This document shows, one piece after another, positions 8,854 to 18,139 of a DNA stretch of 64,000 bases. The notes below the pieces were generated by a model. The model saw only the letters and a program-made list of their open reading frames with translations, did no database searches and was not told the DNA's origin. Numbering within the stretch: position 1 is the stretch's first letter; the number at the start of each line of letters is the position of its first letter. The DNA comes from Ruegeria atlantica (GTDB lineage: Bacteria; Pseudomonadota; Alphaproteobacteria; Rhodobacterales; Rhodobacteraceae): NCBI RefSeq assembly GCF_013032455.1, contig NZ_WQCF01000001.1:744001-808000 (forward strand). The letters are read 5' to 3'. Both the position numbers and the translations under genes were made by a program.

Positions 8854-10044
8854 TCACGCTTGGAACACAGCCCCGACCTCGGCCCGAATGATCCGTGCGA
8901 TCAATCGGCAATCGTCCAGTGAGAAAGTCAGCGGCACGCGCATATCCATCACCCCAGCTAGGATGCGATCACTGGCAGGCAAAGGCTCGCTGTCGGCATA
9001 GCGCCAACTGTCATAACGCGAGGTGAACCCGGTCGGTTCAGCACCCCCGAACCATTTCAGTTCAACCCCCCGCGCAGCGCAACGCCGGATAACCTCGGCA
9101 ATACGCTCGGGCGACCAACCCAGCAGCAAGAATTGGATCGACGAGCCGACATAGGTCTCTTCTTCGGGGCGCTCCACAATAGTTAAGCCGGGTGTGTCTA
9201 GCAAACCGGCTGCGATCTCGTCATAACGCTCATTCCACCGCTGCACCTGCTGGTCCAGATCGCGCAGTTGCGGGCGCAGGATCGCCGCACGCAGGTTGTC
9301 CATGCGACCAGACACGTTGGGGGTTGTGTATTTGATCTTTTCGAACACCTCTGGCCCCGGCGCAGCAAGGTGACGTTCATACAGCATATACGACCCCGAC
9401 AGCATCGTGGCCTTGGCCGCAAGTTCTTCATCATCGGTGATCAGCAACCCACCCTCACCGGAATTGACGTGTTTGTAAGTCTGGCAGGAATAGCACCCTA
9501 TCGCCCCCTGACGCCCCGACAACAGGCCGCGCCACGCGGCCCCCATCGTGTGGGCGCAATCCTCGATCACCGTAACGCCCGCCGCGTCGCACATCTGCAT
9601 CAGACGATCCATGTCGCAGAGATGCCCTCGCATATGACTCAGCATCAGAACACGAGCCTGATCCAACTTGGCTGCCAGATCATCCAGATCAATCGTCAGG
9701 TTTTCGGTCACACCCACGAAAATCGGCCTTGCCCCGACCGAGGCGATCGCCCCCGGTACTGGTGCCAGAGTAAACGCGTTGGTCAAGACCGGATCACCCG
9801 GCTTTACCCCGACCGCTCGCAACGATGTCGCCAATGCATATCCACCAGAAGACACCGCTAAGCAGTATTTCGCCCCCATCTGCGCCGCGAATTCCTGTTC
9901 CAGCAGAGCAGTTTCGCCCAACTCACCGGGCACCACGTTATAGCGATGCAGGCGCCCATGGCGCAGAACGGCCATCGCGGCCTCTATCGCATCGTCGGGA
10001 AGGGGTTCTTGTTGGGTGAAACTACCAGTGAATATCTCGCTCAT
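8854..10044 (-). CDS. DegT/DnrJ/EryC1-family PLP aminotransferase
   Basis: 396 residues with the fold-type I layout of sugar aminotransferases: N-terminal HGRLHRYN, cofactor-phosphate loop AVSSGGYALATSL (63-75), EDCAHTMGA (161-169) with the pyridine-binding Asp, and SCQTYKHVNSGEGG with the Schiff-base lysine K191. Members transaminate keto-sugars or make aminohydroxybenzoates; the substrate here is unknown. There are no other nucleotide-sugar or polysaccharide genes beside it; the only partner is the upstream phosphatase gene gph, 39 bases away on the same strand. ATG start at 10044; a terminator follows. Confidence 0.88.
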   Translation of the reverse strand: MSEIFTGSFTQQEPLPDDAIEAAMAVLRHGRLHRYNVVPGELGETALLEQEFAAQMGAKYCLAVSSGGYALATSLRAVGVKPGDPVLTNAFTLAPVPGAIASVGARPIFVGVTENLTIDLDDLAAKLDQARVLMLSHMRGHLCDMDRLMQMCDAAGVTVIEDCAHTMGAAWRGLLSGRQGAIGCYSCQTYKHVNSGEGGLLITDDEELAAKATMLSGSYMLYERHLAAPGPEVFEKIKYTTPNVSGRMDNLRAAILRPQLRDLDQQVQRWNERYDEIAAGLLDTPGLTIVERPEEETYVGSSIQFLLLGWSPERIAEVIRRCAARGVELKWFGGAEPTGFTSRYDSWRYADSEPLPASDRILAGVMDMRVPLTFSLDDCRLIARIIRAEVGAVFQA

Positions 10045-10083
10045 AGGCTCGTTCTGATCCTACTTTAGGTTGGGGTCAAGAGA

Positions 10084-10755
10084 TCACGCCGCCGCGCCGA
10101 TCAGGCCAGTGACCAGCTCGGGCAAATCATCGAAGTGATGCAACAGCGCTTCGGGCTCCAACGCTGCCATGTCTTCGCCGGACGGGCCGAATGTCACCAG
10201 CACCGAAGGCACACCCGCCGCCCGCGCCGTGTTGCGGTCGGTGTCTGAATCGCCAATCAGAACGCATAGCTCGGGATGCCCACCCGCCCGACGCGCGGCT
10301 TCGCGCAGGGGCTCAGGGTCGGGCTTGCGCACTGGCAGGGTATCTGCCCCGACCAGAGATGCGAATTGATCCCGCACTCCCATCTGGATCAGCAACTGTT
10401 CAGCCAGTGCCTCGGGCTTGTTGGTGCAGATACCCACACCGTAACCTGCCAATTTCAACATTTCGACGGCCTCAAGTGCGCCGGGATAGAACTGCGTGTG
10501 GGTATCGATGGCTTGCGAATAGGCCCTGAGCAACGTCGGATAGTAGGCATGAACCGTATCTTCATCATAGGCCCCAAGCCGCTTGAGCCCATGAGTCAGC
10601 ATCATTCGCCCACCCCGTAGTGCAACGGCTGCATCCTGCTCGTGGATCAGCACATCCCCATGCCCCATCTCACGGAAGCAATGGTTGGCAGCGGCCAGCA
10701 GATCACCCGATGTATCGGCCAAAGTTCCGTCCAGATCGAAGATAACCGTGCGCAT
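10084..10755 (-). CDS. gph: Phosphoglycolate phosphatase-like HAD hydrolase
   Basis: 223 residues of the haloacid dehalogenase superfamily. Motif I is FDLDGTLADT (nucleophile and acid/base Asp), motif II ICTNKPEAL, motif III lysine in VRKPDPEPL, motif IV LIGDSDTDRNTA. A helical cap lies between motifs I and II, as in Gph. The likely reaction is dephosphorylation of 2-phosphoglycolate, though other phosphosugars are possible. The ATG at 10755 gives the canonical N-terminus and has AGGAGA 4 bases upstream; a longer open frame adds no homologous sequence. It is divergent from glmU and probably forms a two-gene unit with the downstream aminotransferase. Confidence 0.88.
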   Translation of the reverse strand: MRTVIFDLDGTLADTSGDLLAAANHCFREMGHGDVLIHEQDAAVALRGGRMMLTHGLKRLGAYDEDTVHAYYPTLLRAYSQAIDTHTQFYPGALEAVEMLKLAGYGVGICTNKPEALAEQLLIQMGVRDQFASLVGADTLPVRKPDPEPLREAARRAGGHPELCVLIGDSDTDRNTARAAGVPSVLVTFGPSGEDMAALEPEALLHHFDDLPELVTGLIGAAA

Positions 10756-10889
10756 TGTGTCTCCTGTCTCGGCGGGTTTTTGCCGCGTCATGTTGCAAAC
10801 GGCAATCTTGTTTGATGGCTGAACCGCTTGCGCCTTTGTCCTCAGCGGATAAAACGGACCGCAACAAAACACAAAGAGAAATCGGTTTC

Positions 10890-12242
10890 ATGAGCACTGC
10901 CCTTGTCATCCTTGCCGCTGGAAAAGGCACCAGGATGCATTCGGATACCCCCAAAGTTCTGCACCCCATCGCCCAGGCCCCCATGCTGATTCACGCCATG
11001 CGCGCGGGTGCCGTGCTGTCGCCCGAGCGCACCGTGATCGTCACCGGACATGGGGCCGAGGCCGTGGCAAAGGTTGCCACTGCCGAAGATGAAGGCGCAC
11101 AGATCGCGGTTCAGGAAGAACAGTTGGGAACAGCCCACGCCGTCGCACAGGCCCGCGACGCCTTGGACGGATTCATGGGTGATGTCGTGGTTCTATATGG
11201 TGATACACCATTTATTTCGCCCGACACACTAGAACGCATGATCGCTGCACGGGCGGAAAATGATCTGGTCATTCTGGGGTTCGAGGCCGCTGATCCCGCG
11301 CGCTATGGCCGCTTGGTCATGAAAGGCGACAATTTGGAACGGATCGTCGAATATAAAGACGCATCGGATGAAGAACGTGAAATAACCTTCTGTAACTCAG
11401 GTCTTTTAGCATGCAATGCACAGACGCTGTTTTCGCTGATCGACGCGGTCGACAATAACAATGCTTCGGAAGAATACTACCTGACTGATGTTGTCGAAAT
11501 CGCCCGCGAGCGTGGATTGCGGGTGACGGCAGTGGCCTGTGATGAAACACAAACAATGGGCGTCAACTCGCGCACTGATTTGGCCGCAGCAGATGCCGTG
11601 TTTCAGGCCAGTGCGCGCGCCGAACTGCTGGATCTTGGTGTGACCCTTATGGCCCCGGATACCGTCTATCTGGCCGCCGACACCATTATCGGCCGTGATA
11701 CGGTGATCGAACCTAACGTTGTCTTCGGCCCCGGTGTCACCGTCGAAAGCGGTGCAACGATACGAGCATTTTCGCATCTGGAAGGCTGCCATGTCAGTCG
11801 CGGCGCCGTTGTTGGCCCCTACGCCCGCCTGCGCCCCGGAGCGGAGCTGGCGGAAAACACCCGCATCGGCAACTTTGTCGAGATCAAGAACGCGGAAATC
11901 GCCGAAGGCGCCAAGGTCAATCACCTCAGCTATATCGGCGATGCTTCGGTCGGTGCGGCTTCGAATATCGGCGCGGGTACAATTACCTGCAACTATGATG
12001 GGGTGATGAAGCACCGCACCACGATTGGTGAGAATGTATTTGTCGGCTCGAATACCATGCTGGTTGCTCCGGTGACTCTGGGCAACGGCGCGATGACGGC
12101 GACCGGCACAGTGGTAACGCGTGATGTTGACCCGGATGCGCTGGCCGTGGCTCGCGCCAAGCAGGACAACAAGCCCGGCTACGCACGTAAATTATTTGAA
12201 ATGTTGAAGGCGAAGAAGGCTCGCCGCGACAAAGGAGCCTGA
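10890..12242 (+). CDS. glmU: Bifunctional UDP-GlcNAc pyrophosphorylase / GlcN-1-P acetyltransferase
   Basis: 450 residues, full length. The N-terminal half is a nucleotidyltransferase with LAAGKGTRMHSDTPKVLHPI and VLYGDTPFI. The C-terminal half is a left-handed beta-helix with hexapeptide repeats (e.g. GRDTVIEPNVVFGPGVTV) ending in SNIGAGTITCNYDG, the acetyl-CoA and GlcN-1-P site. It makes UDP-GlcNAc for peptidoglycan and lipid A. The ATG at 10890 matches the family N-terminus; the ribosome site is weak (AAAGAGAAA). glmS follows after 3 bases, so two steps of the same pathway are made from one transcript. Confidence 0.97.
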   Translation: MSTALVILAAGKGTRMHSDTPKVLHPIAQAPMLIHAMRAGAVLSPERTVIVTGHGAEAVAKVATAEDEGAQIAVQEEQLGTAHAVAQARDALDGFMGDVVVLYGDTPFISPDTLERMIAARAENDLVILGFEAADPARYGRLVMKGDNLERIVEYKDASDEEREITFCNSGLLACNAQTLFSLIDAVDNNNASEEYYLTDVVEIARERGLRVTAVACDETQTMGVNSRTDLAAADAVFQASARAELLDLGVTLMAPDTVYLAADTIIGRDTVIEPNVVFGPGVTVESGATIRAFSHLEGCHVSRGAVVGPYARLRPGAELAENTRIGNFVEIKNAEIAEGAKVNHLSYIGDASVGAASNIGAGTITCNYDGVMKHRTTIGENVFVGSNTMLVAPVTLGNGAMTATGTVVTRDVDPDALAVARAKQDNKPGYARKLFEMLKAKKARRDKGA

Positions 12243-12245
12243 TCC

Positions 12246-14066
12246 ATGTGTGGAATCGTAGGTGTACTGGGCGAGCACGAGGCCGCCCCCATTCTAGTCG
12301 AAGCCCTGAAGCGGCTGGAGTATCGCGGATATGACAGTGCGGGCATCGCCACGGTCAATAACGGCGCGCTTGGTCGCCGCCGCGCGGTGGGCAAGCTGGT
12401 CAACCTTAGCGATTTGCTGGTGCATGATCCGCTGCCCGGCAAATCCGGTATCGGGCACACCCGTTGGGCCACCCACGGTGCGCCCTCTGTCACCAACGCG
12501 CACCCGCATCAGGCGGGGCCGGTCGCCGTCGTACACAATGGCATCGTCGAAAACTACCGCGAATTGCGGGCCGAACTTGCCGAGCATGGTGTAAAATTCG
12601 TCACTGAAACGGACACTGAAACGGTGGCCCTGATGGCCGCGCACTACCTCGACAGCGGCCTTTCCCCTGTCGACGCTGCATTCAAGACCATCAACCGCCT
12701 TCAGGGCGCCTTTGCACTGGCCTTTTTGTTTGACGGCGAGGACGACCTGATCGTCGCCGCGCGCAAGGGCTCGCCACTCGCAATCGGGCACGGAACTGGC
12801 GAGATGTTCGTCGGCTCGGACGCGATTGCCCTGGCTCCACTGACCGACCGCATCACTTATCTGGAAGAAGGCGATCGAGCGGTGTTGACCCGCACTTCGC
12901 TGGAAATTCGCGACGAGGCCGGAGAACTGGCCAACCGCGAGACCCGAAAAATTAAACTGGATCAAACGCGTGCGGACAAGGCTGGCCACAAGCACTTTAT
13001 GGCCAAGGAAATCGCCGAGCAACCCGTTGTGGTTGCCGAAGCAATTCGATCCTACCTGCCAACTGGCGGGGATGAGGTCGTCCTGCCCGGTGATCTGGAC
13101 TTCACCAAGCTGGACCGTCTGACCATGGTTGCCTGCGGCACAGCGTTCTACGCCTGCCTGACCGCAAAATACTGGTTCGAACAGTTGGCGAAGATACCCG
13201 TCGAAGTCGATATCGCCAGCGAGTTCCGCTATCGCGAGCCTCCGATTCCTGGCCGCACGGCGGCTCTGTTTGTCAGTCAATCGGGCGAAACTGCAGATAC
13301 GTTGGCCGCGTTGCGGTATTGCGAGGGCAAGGCCGACAAGATCGTGTCGGTGGTCAATGTCCCCGAAAGCTCAATCGCGCGGGAAAGCGATATCGCACTC
13401 CCCATCTATGCTGGGGTCGAGATTGGCGTGGCCTCGACCAAGGCTTTCACCTGCCAGCTAAGTGTGCTGCTGATGCTGGCGCTCAAGGCTGCTGCGGATC
13501 GCGGAACGCTGAGTGACGAAGAACTGGCAGATCACGCTGCAGCCCTTCGCGGGTTACCCACGGCTTTGAACACAGCCCTGGATCAGAACCGCGCCATTAA
13601 GAAATCCGCTCAGCGCCTGTCCGAGGCCCGCGATGTGCTGTTTCTGGGCCGCGGACTGATGTATCCTCTAGCGATGGAAGGTGCACTGAAGCTCAAGGAA
13701 ATCAGCTACATCCACGCCGAAGGTTACGCATCCGGCGAACTGAAGCATGGCCCGATCGCCCTGATCGACAAGCACATGCCGGTGGTTGTCATGGCCCCCC
13801 GCGATGCGGTGTTCGACAAGAGCGTCTCAAATATGCAGGAAGTCATGGCGCGCAAAGGCAAGGTCATTCTGGTCTCGGATGACGACGGCATCGCCGAGGC
13901 CGAGGACGGCGTCTGGAGCATCATTCGCATGCCCCATATCCACCCCAGCCTGGCACCGATCCTCTATTCGGTACCGGCACAGTTGCTTGCCTATCACACA
14001 GCGGTTGCCAAAGGGACGGATGTGGACCAACCTCGTAATCTGGCAAAATCCGTTACGGTAGAGTGA
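12246..14066 (+). CDS. glmS: Glutamine-fructose-6-phosphate aminotransferase (isomerizing)
   Basis: 606 residues. MCGIVG gives the N-terminal nucleophile cysteine of the class-II glutaminase domain, followed by LEYRGYDSAG, GHTRWATHG and VHNGIVENY. Two SIS isomerase domains follow (FVSQSGETADTLAAL and FLGRGLMYPLAMEGALKLKE). The C-terminus PRNLAKSVTVE closes the active site. It converts fructose-6-phosphate and glutamine to glucosamine-6-phosphate, the entry to UDP-GlcNAc synthesis. There is no room for a glmS ribozyme, as glmU ends 3 bases before. A PNPOx-like gene follows 3 bases after its stop. Confidence 0.97.
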   Translation: MCGIVGVLGEHEAAPILVEALKRLEYRGYDSAGIATVNNGALGRRRAVGKLVNLSDLLVHDPLPGKSGIGHTRWATHGAPSVTNAHPHQAGPVAVVHNGIVENYRELRAELAEHGVKFVTETDTETVALMAAHYLDSGLSPVDAAFKTINRLQGAFALAFLFDGEDDLIVAARKGSPLAIGHGTGEMFVGSDAIALAPLTDRITYLEEGDRAVLTRTSLEIRDEAGELANRETRKIKLDQTRADKAGHKHFMAKEIAEQPVVVAEAIRSYLPTGGDEVVLPGDLDFTKLDRLTMVACGTAFYACLTAKYWFEQLAKIPVEVDIASEFRYREPPIPGRTAALFVSQSGETADTLAALRYCEGKADKIVSVVNVPESSIARESDIALPIYAGVEIGVASTKAFTCQLSVLLMLALKAAADRGTLSDEELADHAAALRGLPTALNTALDQNRAIKKSAQRLSEARDVLFLGRGLMYPLAMEGALKLKEISYIHAEGYASGELKHGPIALIDKHMPVVVMAPRDAVFDKSVSNMQEVMARKGKVILVSDDDGIAEAEDGVWSIIRMPHIHPSLAPILYSVPAQLLAYHTAVAKGTDVDQPRNLAKSVTVE

Positions 14067-14069
14067 GAC

Positions 14070-14612
14070 ATGTCCAAGAAATTCCCGGAACTGGACGCCA
14101 ACCAGCGCAAGTTCATCGAAGAGCAGCACATCTTTTTCGTTGGCACTGCAGCGTCCGAGGGGCAGGTAAATATCTCGCCAAAGGGCATGGATTCCTTGCG
14201 TGTTCTGGGGCCGAACCGGATTGTCTGGATGAACCTGACAGGAAGTGGCAACGAAACCGCCGGGCATTTGCTCGAGGCCAACCGCATGACGCTGATGTGG
14301 TGTTCTTTCACCACGCGTCCGCTGATCCTGCGTACCTACGGGACGGCGCACACATTTCATGTCGGCGACGAAGGCTGGGACGAACTGGCCAGTCTGTTCC
14401 CTGTTCACCGCAGCGCACGTCAGATTTATGATCTGAAGGTTGATCTGGTCCAGACCTCCTGCGGCTATGCAGTGCCCTTCATGGATTACCATTCCGACCG
14501 CGACACCATGCAAAAATGGGTAGACGGCAAGTCGGATGACGACATCCGCGCCTATTGGGTAGAAAAAAACCAGCAAACCATCGACGGCAAGCCCACCCGC
14601 CCCGCCGACTGA
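14070..14612 (+). CDS. Pyridoxamine 5'-phosphate oxidase-like (FMN split-barrel) protein
   Basis: 180 residues. The central barrel reads IFFVGTAASEGQVNISPKG, RIVWMNLTGSGNETAGHLLE and NRMTLMWCSF, the pattern of FMN-binding split-barrel proteins that reduce or bind flavin-like cofactors. It continues with RTYGTAHTFHVGDEGWDEL and a C-terminal tail containing YWVEKNQQTIDGKPTRP, as in the longer PNPOx-like subfamily. The physiological substrate is unknown. It lies 3 bases behind glmS and 7 bases before the AlkD-like gene, so it is co-transcribed with glmUS although no functional link is evident. Confidence 0.85.
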   Translation: MSKKFPELDANQRKFIEEQHIFFVGTAASEGQVNISPKGMDSLRVLGPNRIVWMNLTGSGNETAGHLLEANRMTLMWCSFTTRPLILRTYGTAHTFHVGDEGWDELASLFPVHRSARQIYDLKVDLVQTSCGYAVPFMDYHSDRDTMQKWVDGKSDDDIRAYWVEKNQQTIDGKPTRPAD

Positions 14613-14619
14613 ACCGTAG

Positions 14620-15306
14620 ATGCTGAATACCTATCTCGACCAGATCAAGGCGCACGCCGAACCCGAGCGCGCCAAACAGATGTTGGCCTATCACAAGGTT
14701 GACCGCCCCTATCTGGGCGTCGCAAATCCTGTTCTGAACGACCTGACCAAAGCCTGGCGTCAGGAACTGGACATACCCTTGCGCGTGAATCTGGCGGACG
14801 CTCTTTGGCAGACCAATATCCATGAGGGTCGTGTAGCGGCGGCAAAGTTGCTCACGCAGGCGCGCATTCGGCCCGACGAAACGGTTTGGCAGTTGCTGCA
14901 AAGCTGGCTACCCGATTTCGACGGGTGGGCCGTGGCCGATCACACGTGTATCGCGATCCAAAAACGGCTTTCGGCCGACCCGACCCGGCTGGACCAGGTG
15001 GAAACCTGGACAAATTCCGACCATATGTGGACCCGGCGTGCGGCACTGGTGGCCACCCTGCCATGGACCAAACAAAACCACCCCAAGCCCGATGATCTGG
15101 CGCGGCGCGACCGTATCCTGAGTTGGACAGCGGGCTATGTGCCCGACCGCGACTGGTTCATCCAAAAGGCCATCGCCTGGTGGCTGCGTGAACTGTCGAA
15201 ACACGACGCCCCAAGAGTAATCGCGTTTCTTGATAAGCACGGCGATGCAATGAAACCCTTTGCCCGTCGAGAAGCCGGAAAATACCTGAAAGGTCAGTTG
15301 GAATAG
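14620..15306 (+). CDS. AlkD-like DNA alkylation repair protein
   Basis: 228 residues of tandem HEAT-like helices. Recognisable segments are AYHKVDRPYLGVANPVLNDL near the N-terminus, WLPDFDGWAVADHTC in the middle, and DRDWFIQKAIAWWLRELSKH then FARREAGKYL at the end, all typical of AlkD-type glycosylases. These release N3- or N7-alkylpurines without base flipping. Absence of signal or membrane segments fits a cytoplasmic enzyme. The 3' end overlaps the convergent lipoprotein gene by 13 bases. Same operon as glmU-glmS by spacing. Confidence 0.88.
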   Translation: MLNTYLDQIKAHAEPERAKQMLAYHKVDRPYLGVANPVLNDLTKAWRQELDIPLRVNLADALWQTNIHEGRVAAAKLLTQARIRPDETVWQLLQSWLPDFDGWAVADHTCIAIQKRLSADPTRLDQVETWTNSDHMWTRRAALVATLPWTKQNHPKPDDLARRDRILSWTAGYVPDRDWFIQKAIAWWLRELSKHDAPRVIAFLDKHGDAMKPFARREAGKYLKGQLE

Positions 15307-15710
15307 ACCTGTAGTTCGACCAATTCGTCGAACGGCAGCAGCAGTTCTCGCATCGCGTCCAGCGACAAACGGCTGCCTCCGCTTTCTGGCCCCGGCGCTG
15401 GCACAAGGGTGATATAGGCCTGCGCGCCAGTTCTGGGCACAACCACGCGTCCTGTAAATTCCGTATCGACCAGCGGCGTCTCTAACCAGCGCCCCGGTGT
15501 CGTTGGATCACCCAATGCAGCAATCGTGGTCTTTGCACCAACCCAACTGGCAGCAGTGGCTGCTACGGGCTCTGGCTCGAAAACCTCTTCTGTCACGACC
15601 TGTTCTTGCTCGGCGGCTACGTCGTCCTTTCCAAAAACGCGATCCGTCGTCGACCGCACGGTGTCGCAACCCGCAATAAGAACACACAAAGCCAAAAGCA
15701 TATATCTCAT
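15294..15710 (-). CDS. Small predicted lipoprotein
   Basis: 138 residues. MRYMLLALCVLIAGC is a lipoprotein signal with lipobox LIAG-C, so the mature protein would start at Cys15 and be lipidated. After an acidic linker rich in Glu and Val come a WVGAKTTIAALGDPTTPGRW segment and VPAPGPESGGSRLSLDAM. I do not recognise an enzymatic domain. Its 3' end overlaps the AlkD-like gene on the other strand by 13 bases, and its start faces moaA across 90 bases. Asp at +2 in Lol-dependent bacteria would favour inner-membrane retention; whether that rule holds here is uncertain. Confidence 0.8.
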   Translation of the reverse strand: MRYMLLALCVLIAGCDTVRSTTDRVFGKDDVAAEQEQVVTEEVFEPEPVAATAASWVGAKTTIAALGDPTTPGRWLETPLVDTEFTGRVVVPRTGAQAYITLVPAPGPESGGSRLSLDAMRELLLPFDELVELQVYSN

Positions 15711-15770
15711 GCCTAAAGCCTACCGTCCTGCGCGCATCTGTACCAGCGCAAAGGAAACTTCGCCCTTGTC

Positions 15771-15803
15771 GGAGGTAGGTCCCGGCTTTACCTATGTCGC
15801 ATG
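15771..15803 (+). promoter_or_regulatory. Distant ribosome site and possible hairpin before moaA
   Basis: The only good Shine-Dalgarno near moaA, GGAGG at 15771-15775, is 25 bases from the ATG at 15801. TAGGT (15776-15780) directly after it can pair with ACCTA (15790-15794). If formed, that stem would bring the site to 6 bases from the ATG. The stem is only 5 bp. Confidence 0.35.
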
Positions 15804-16808
15804 ACTGCTCCGCTTATCGACCCGTTCGCCCGTGCGATTACCTATCTCCGCGTCTCCGTCACGGACCGCTGCGATTTCCGCTGTGTGTACTGCATGTCCG
15901 AGGACATGAAGTTCCTACCCAAAAAGGATCTGCTCACGCTGGAAGAGTTGGATCGCATGTGCTCAACCTTTGTAAAGATGGGGGTTGAAAAGCTGCGGAT
16001 CACCGGGGGCGAACCGCTGGTGCGCCGCAATATCATGACATTTTTCAACAGCATGACCCGGCATCTGGACAGCGGCGCATTGAAAGAGCTGACGCTGACC
16101 ACCAATGGATCTCAGCTGCATCGCTTTGCTGACGATCTCTATACCGCAGGTGTGCGCCGGGTGAACGTATCTCTGGACACGCTGGATGAGGACAAATTCG
16201 CCCAGATCACCCGCTGGGGTCGCCTGAAACAGGTGCTGAACGGAATTGATGCGGCCCAAAAGGCCGGACTGCGGATAAAGATCAACGCGGTGGCCCTGAA
16301 GGGATTTAATGAAGAAGAGCTGCCCACCATCACAAACTGGTGTGCTGAGCGCGACATGGACCTGACCTGGATTGAGGTCATGCCGATGGGGGATATCGGC
16401 AACGAAGATCGGCTGGACCAGTACTGGTCACTGAAAGACGTGCGCAAAGAATACGAAAACCACTATACCGTCACCGACCTTGCTGAACGAACCGGTGGGC
16501 CAGCGCGCTATGTGCGGCTCGAGGAGACCGGGCAAAAGATCGGCTTCATCACGCCGCTATCTCATAACTTCTGCGAAAGCTGCAACCGGGTGCGCCTGAC
16601 CTGCACTGGTGAGCTTTACATGTGCCTCGGTCAGGAGGACATGGCTGACCTGCGCGGCGCTCTGCGCGACCATCCTGACACCGAGCAACCGCTCGAAGAC
16701 GCAATCCGCGCGGCGATCAACCTCAAACCCAAGGGCCATGATTTCGATTATTCCCGCCAAGCGGTCGACGGAAAGATGAGCCGTCATATGAGCCACACCG
16801 GCGGCTGA
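15801..16808 (+). CDS. moaA: GTP 3',8-cyclase (molybdenum cofactor biosynthesis)
   Basis: 335 residues, full length. The radical-SAM cluster is CDFRCVYC (C24, C28, C31). The second, C-terminal cluster that holds GTP is [11 protein letters not shown] followed by a third Cys (C-x2-C-x13-C). The protein ends in the conserved double glycine (HTGG). It carries out the first step of molybdopterin synthesis with MoaC. A molybdenum hydroxylase encoded at 28-31 kb in this window is one likely user of the cofactor. waaA begins 1 base after the stop. Confidence 0.96.
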   Translation: MTAPLIDPFARAITYLRVSVTDRCDFRCVYCMSEDMKFLPKKDLLTLEELDRMCSTFVKMGVEKLRITGGEPLVRRNIMTFFNSMTRHLDSGALKELTLTTNGSQLHRFADDLYTAGVRRVNVSLDTLDEDKFAQITRWGRLKQVLNGIDAAQKAGLRIKINAVALKGFNEEELPTITNWCAERDMDLTWIEVMPMGDIGNEDRLDQYWSLKDVRKEYENHYTVTDLAERTGGPARYVRLEETGQKIGFITPLSHNFCESCNRVRLTCTGELYMCLGQEDMADLRGALRDHPDTEQPLEDAIRAAINLKPKGHDFDYSRQAVDGKMSRHMSHTGG

Positions 16809-16809
16809 T

Positions 16810-18132
16810 ATGCCGAATCAAACTGGTCGAGCGACGCTGCTTTATCACCTGTATTGCGGTCTGACTGCCGTAGCAGGCCCATTGGTCTGGCGAACAGTTA
16901 GGAAGAAATTGCAGGCAGCTGGTGTCTCCGCGGACCGTCAACGTGAACGCTTGGGCCATGCCAGCCTGCCCCGCCCCGACGGTCAGCTAATCTGGTTTCA
17001 TGCAGCCAGCGTAGGCGAAACGCTATCGGTCATCAGCCTAATCACGCGGCTGGGTAAGCGGCTGCCTCAGGCCGAGTTCCTGATCACCTCCGGCACGCCC
17101 ACCTCTGCCGCCTTGATCGAAAAACGCATGCCACCGCGTGCGCGTCACCAGTACCCGCCGTTGGACACCTCCGGCCCCGTGCGCCGTTTTCTGGATCATT
17201 GGCAGCCAGACGCCGCCATCTTTGTCGAAAGCGAACTCTGGCCTCGTCTGATTGTCGAAGGTGCCGCGCGCGGCATTCCTTTAACCTTACTGAACGCGCG
17301 TCTGTCGGACAGGTCGGTTGAAGGCTGGAAGAAACGACCCAACACGGCGCGGTTCATACTGGATCATTTCCGCCTGTTTCTGACTCAGAATGACAAGACG
17401 GCGCAAAACCTTATCGACATGGGCGCGCGCGCCGAGCGCGTGCAGCCCGGTACGAACCTCAAAGCCATGTCCGACCCTCTGCCGGTGGATCAGATCACGC
17501 TGTCTGATATTCGTGCACAGATCGAAAACCGCCCCATCTGGATCGCCAGCTCAACACACGCGGGCGAAGAGGAAACCGTACTGGCCGCACATACCGAGCT
17601 TCTCAAACGCTGGCCAGACCTGCTGTTGTTGCTGATCCCGCGCCACCCGGAACGCCGGTCCGAGGTCGCAGCCTTGGTAGAACGCGCCGCGCAGGCCGTG
17701 GCCATCCGATCCGATGGTGATAAAATCACTAAAGAAACACAGGTCTACATTGCCGATACGCTGGGTGAAACCGGCACATGGTACGCGCTCTGCCCCATCG
17801 TGTTTCTGGGTGGTTCATTAAAAGAAATCGGCGGCCATAACCCTTTCGAACCCGCACAAGCGGGCGCAGCAGTGATCACCGGCCCCGGTTATTTCAACTT
17901 CGCCGAAACCTTCGCCCCGCTGATCGAAACCGGCGGCGCACTGCAAGTCCAAACTGCCCCCGAACTGGCCAAGGCTGTTGCAACCTGGCTATCAGATCAA
18001 TCCGCTTTGGACACAGCGCGCATGGCGGCGAAATCCTGCGTAAACACCCAAAAATCGGCACTGGATGCAATCGTCGAAACGCTCTGTGCCCAACTCGACC
18101 TGACAGACCCGGATCCAGCTTCATCTGGCTAA
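16810..18132 (+). CDS. waaA: 3-deoxy-D-manno-octulosonic acid (Kdo) transferase
   Basis: 440 residues of the GT30 family. An N-terminal hydrophobic segment (LLYHLYCGLTAVAGPLVW) anchors it to the inner membrane. FHAASVGETLSV, FLITSGTPTSA, HWQPDAAIFVESELWPRL and NARLSDRS are the N-domain motifs, and the C-domain has ASSTHAGEEE, LIPRHPERR, LGGSLKEIGGHNPFEP and ITGPGYFNF. It adds Kdo to lipid IVA during LPS assembly. The last residues (ASSG) and the stop codon are encoded by a copy of a dispersed repeat, so the C-terminal tail differs from what selection on the enzyme alone would give. It is translationally close to moaA, with no functional link. Confidence 0.94.
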   Translation: MPNQTGRATLLYHLYCGLTAVAGPLVWRTVRKKLQAAGVSADRQRERLGHASLPRPDGQLIWFHAASVGETLSVISLITRLGKRLPQAEFLITSGTPTSAALIEKRMPPRARHQYPPLDTSGPVRRFLDHWQPDAAIFVESELWPRLIVEGAARGIPLTLLNARLSDRSVEGWKKRPNTARFILDHFRLFLTQNDKTAQNLIDMGARAERVQPGTNLKAMSDPLPVDQITLSDIRAQIENRPIWIASSTHAGEEETVLAAHTELLKRWPDLLLLLIPRHPERRSEVAALVERAAQAVAIRSDGDKITKETQVYIADTLGETGTWYALCPIVFLGGSLKEIGGHNPFEPAQAGAAVITGPGYFNFAETFAPLIETGGALQVQTAPELAKAVATWLSDQSALDTARMAAKSCVNTQKSALDAIVETLCAQLDLTDPDPASSG

Positions 18133-18139
18133 AAATATC
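18119..18139 (-). repeat. Dispersed 3'-end repeat, copy A
   Basis: Minus-strand sequence GATATTTTTAGCCAGATGAAG, identical over 21 bases to copy C. It lies behind a hairpin downstream of the M20 amidohydrolase gene. On the other strand it encodes the end of WaaA. Confidence 0.8.

Noticed and set aside
12243-12245. glmS ribozyme
   Set aside because: Only 3 bases separate glmU from glmS, so no ribozyme can be present.
15711-15800. Molybdenum-cofactor riboswitch before moaA
   Set aside because: The leader is only 90 bases shared with a divergent gene, too short for the known Moco RNA, and its expected paired elements are not seen.
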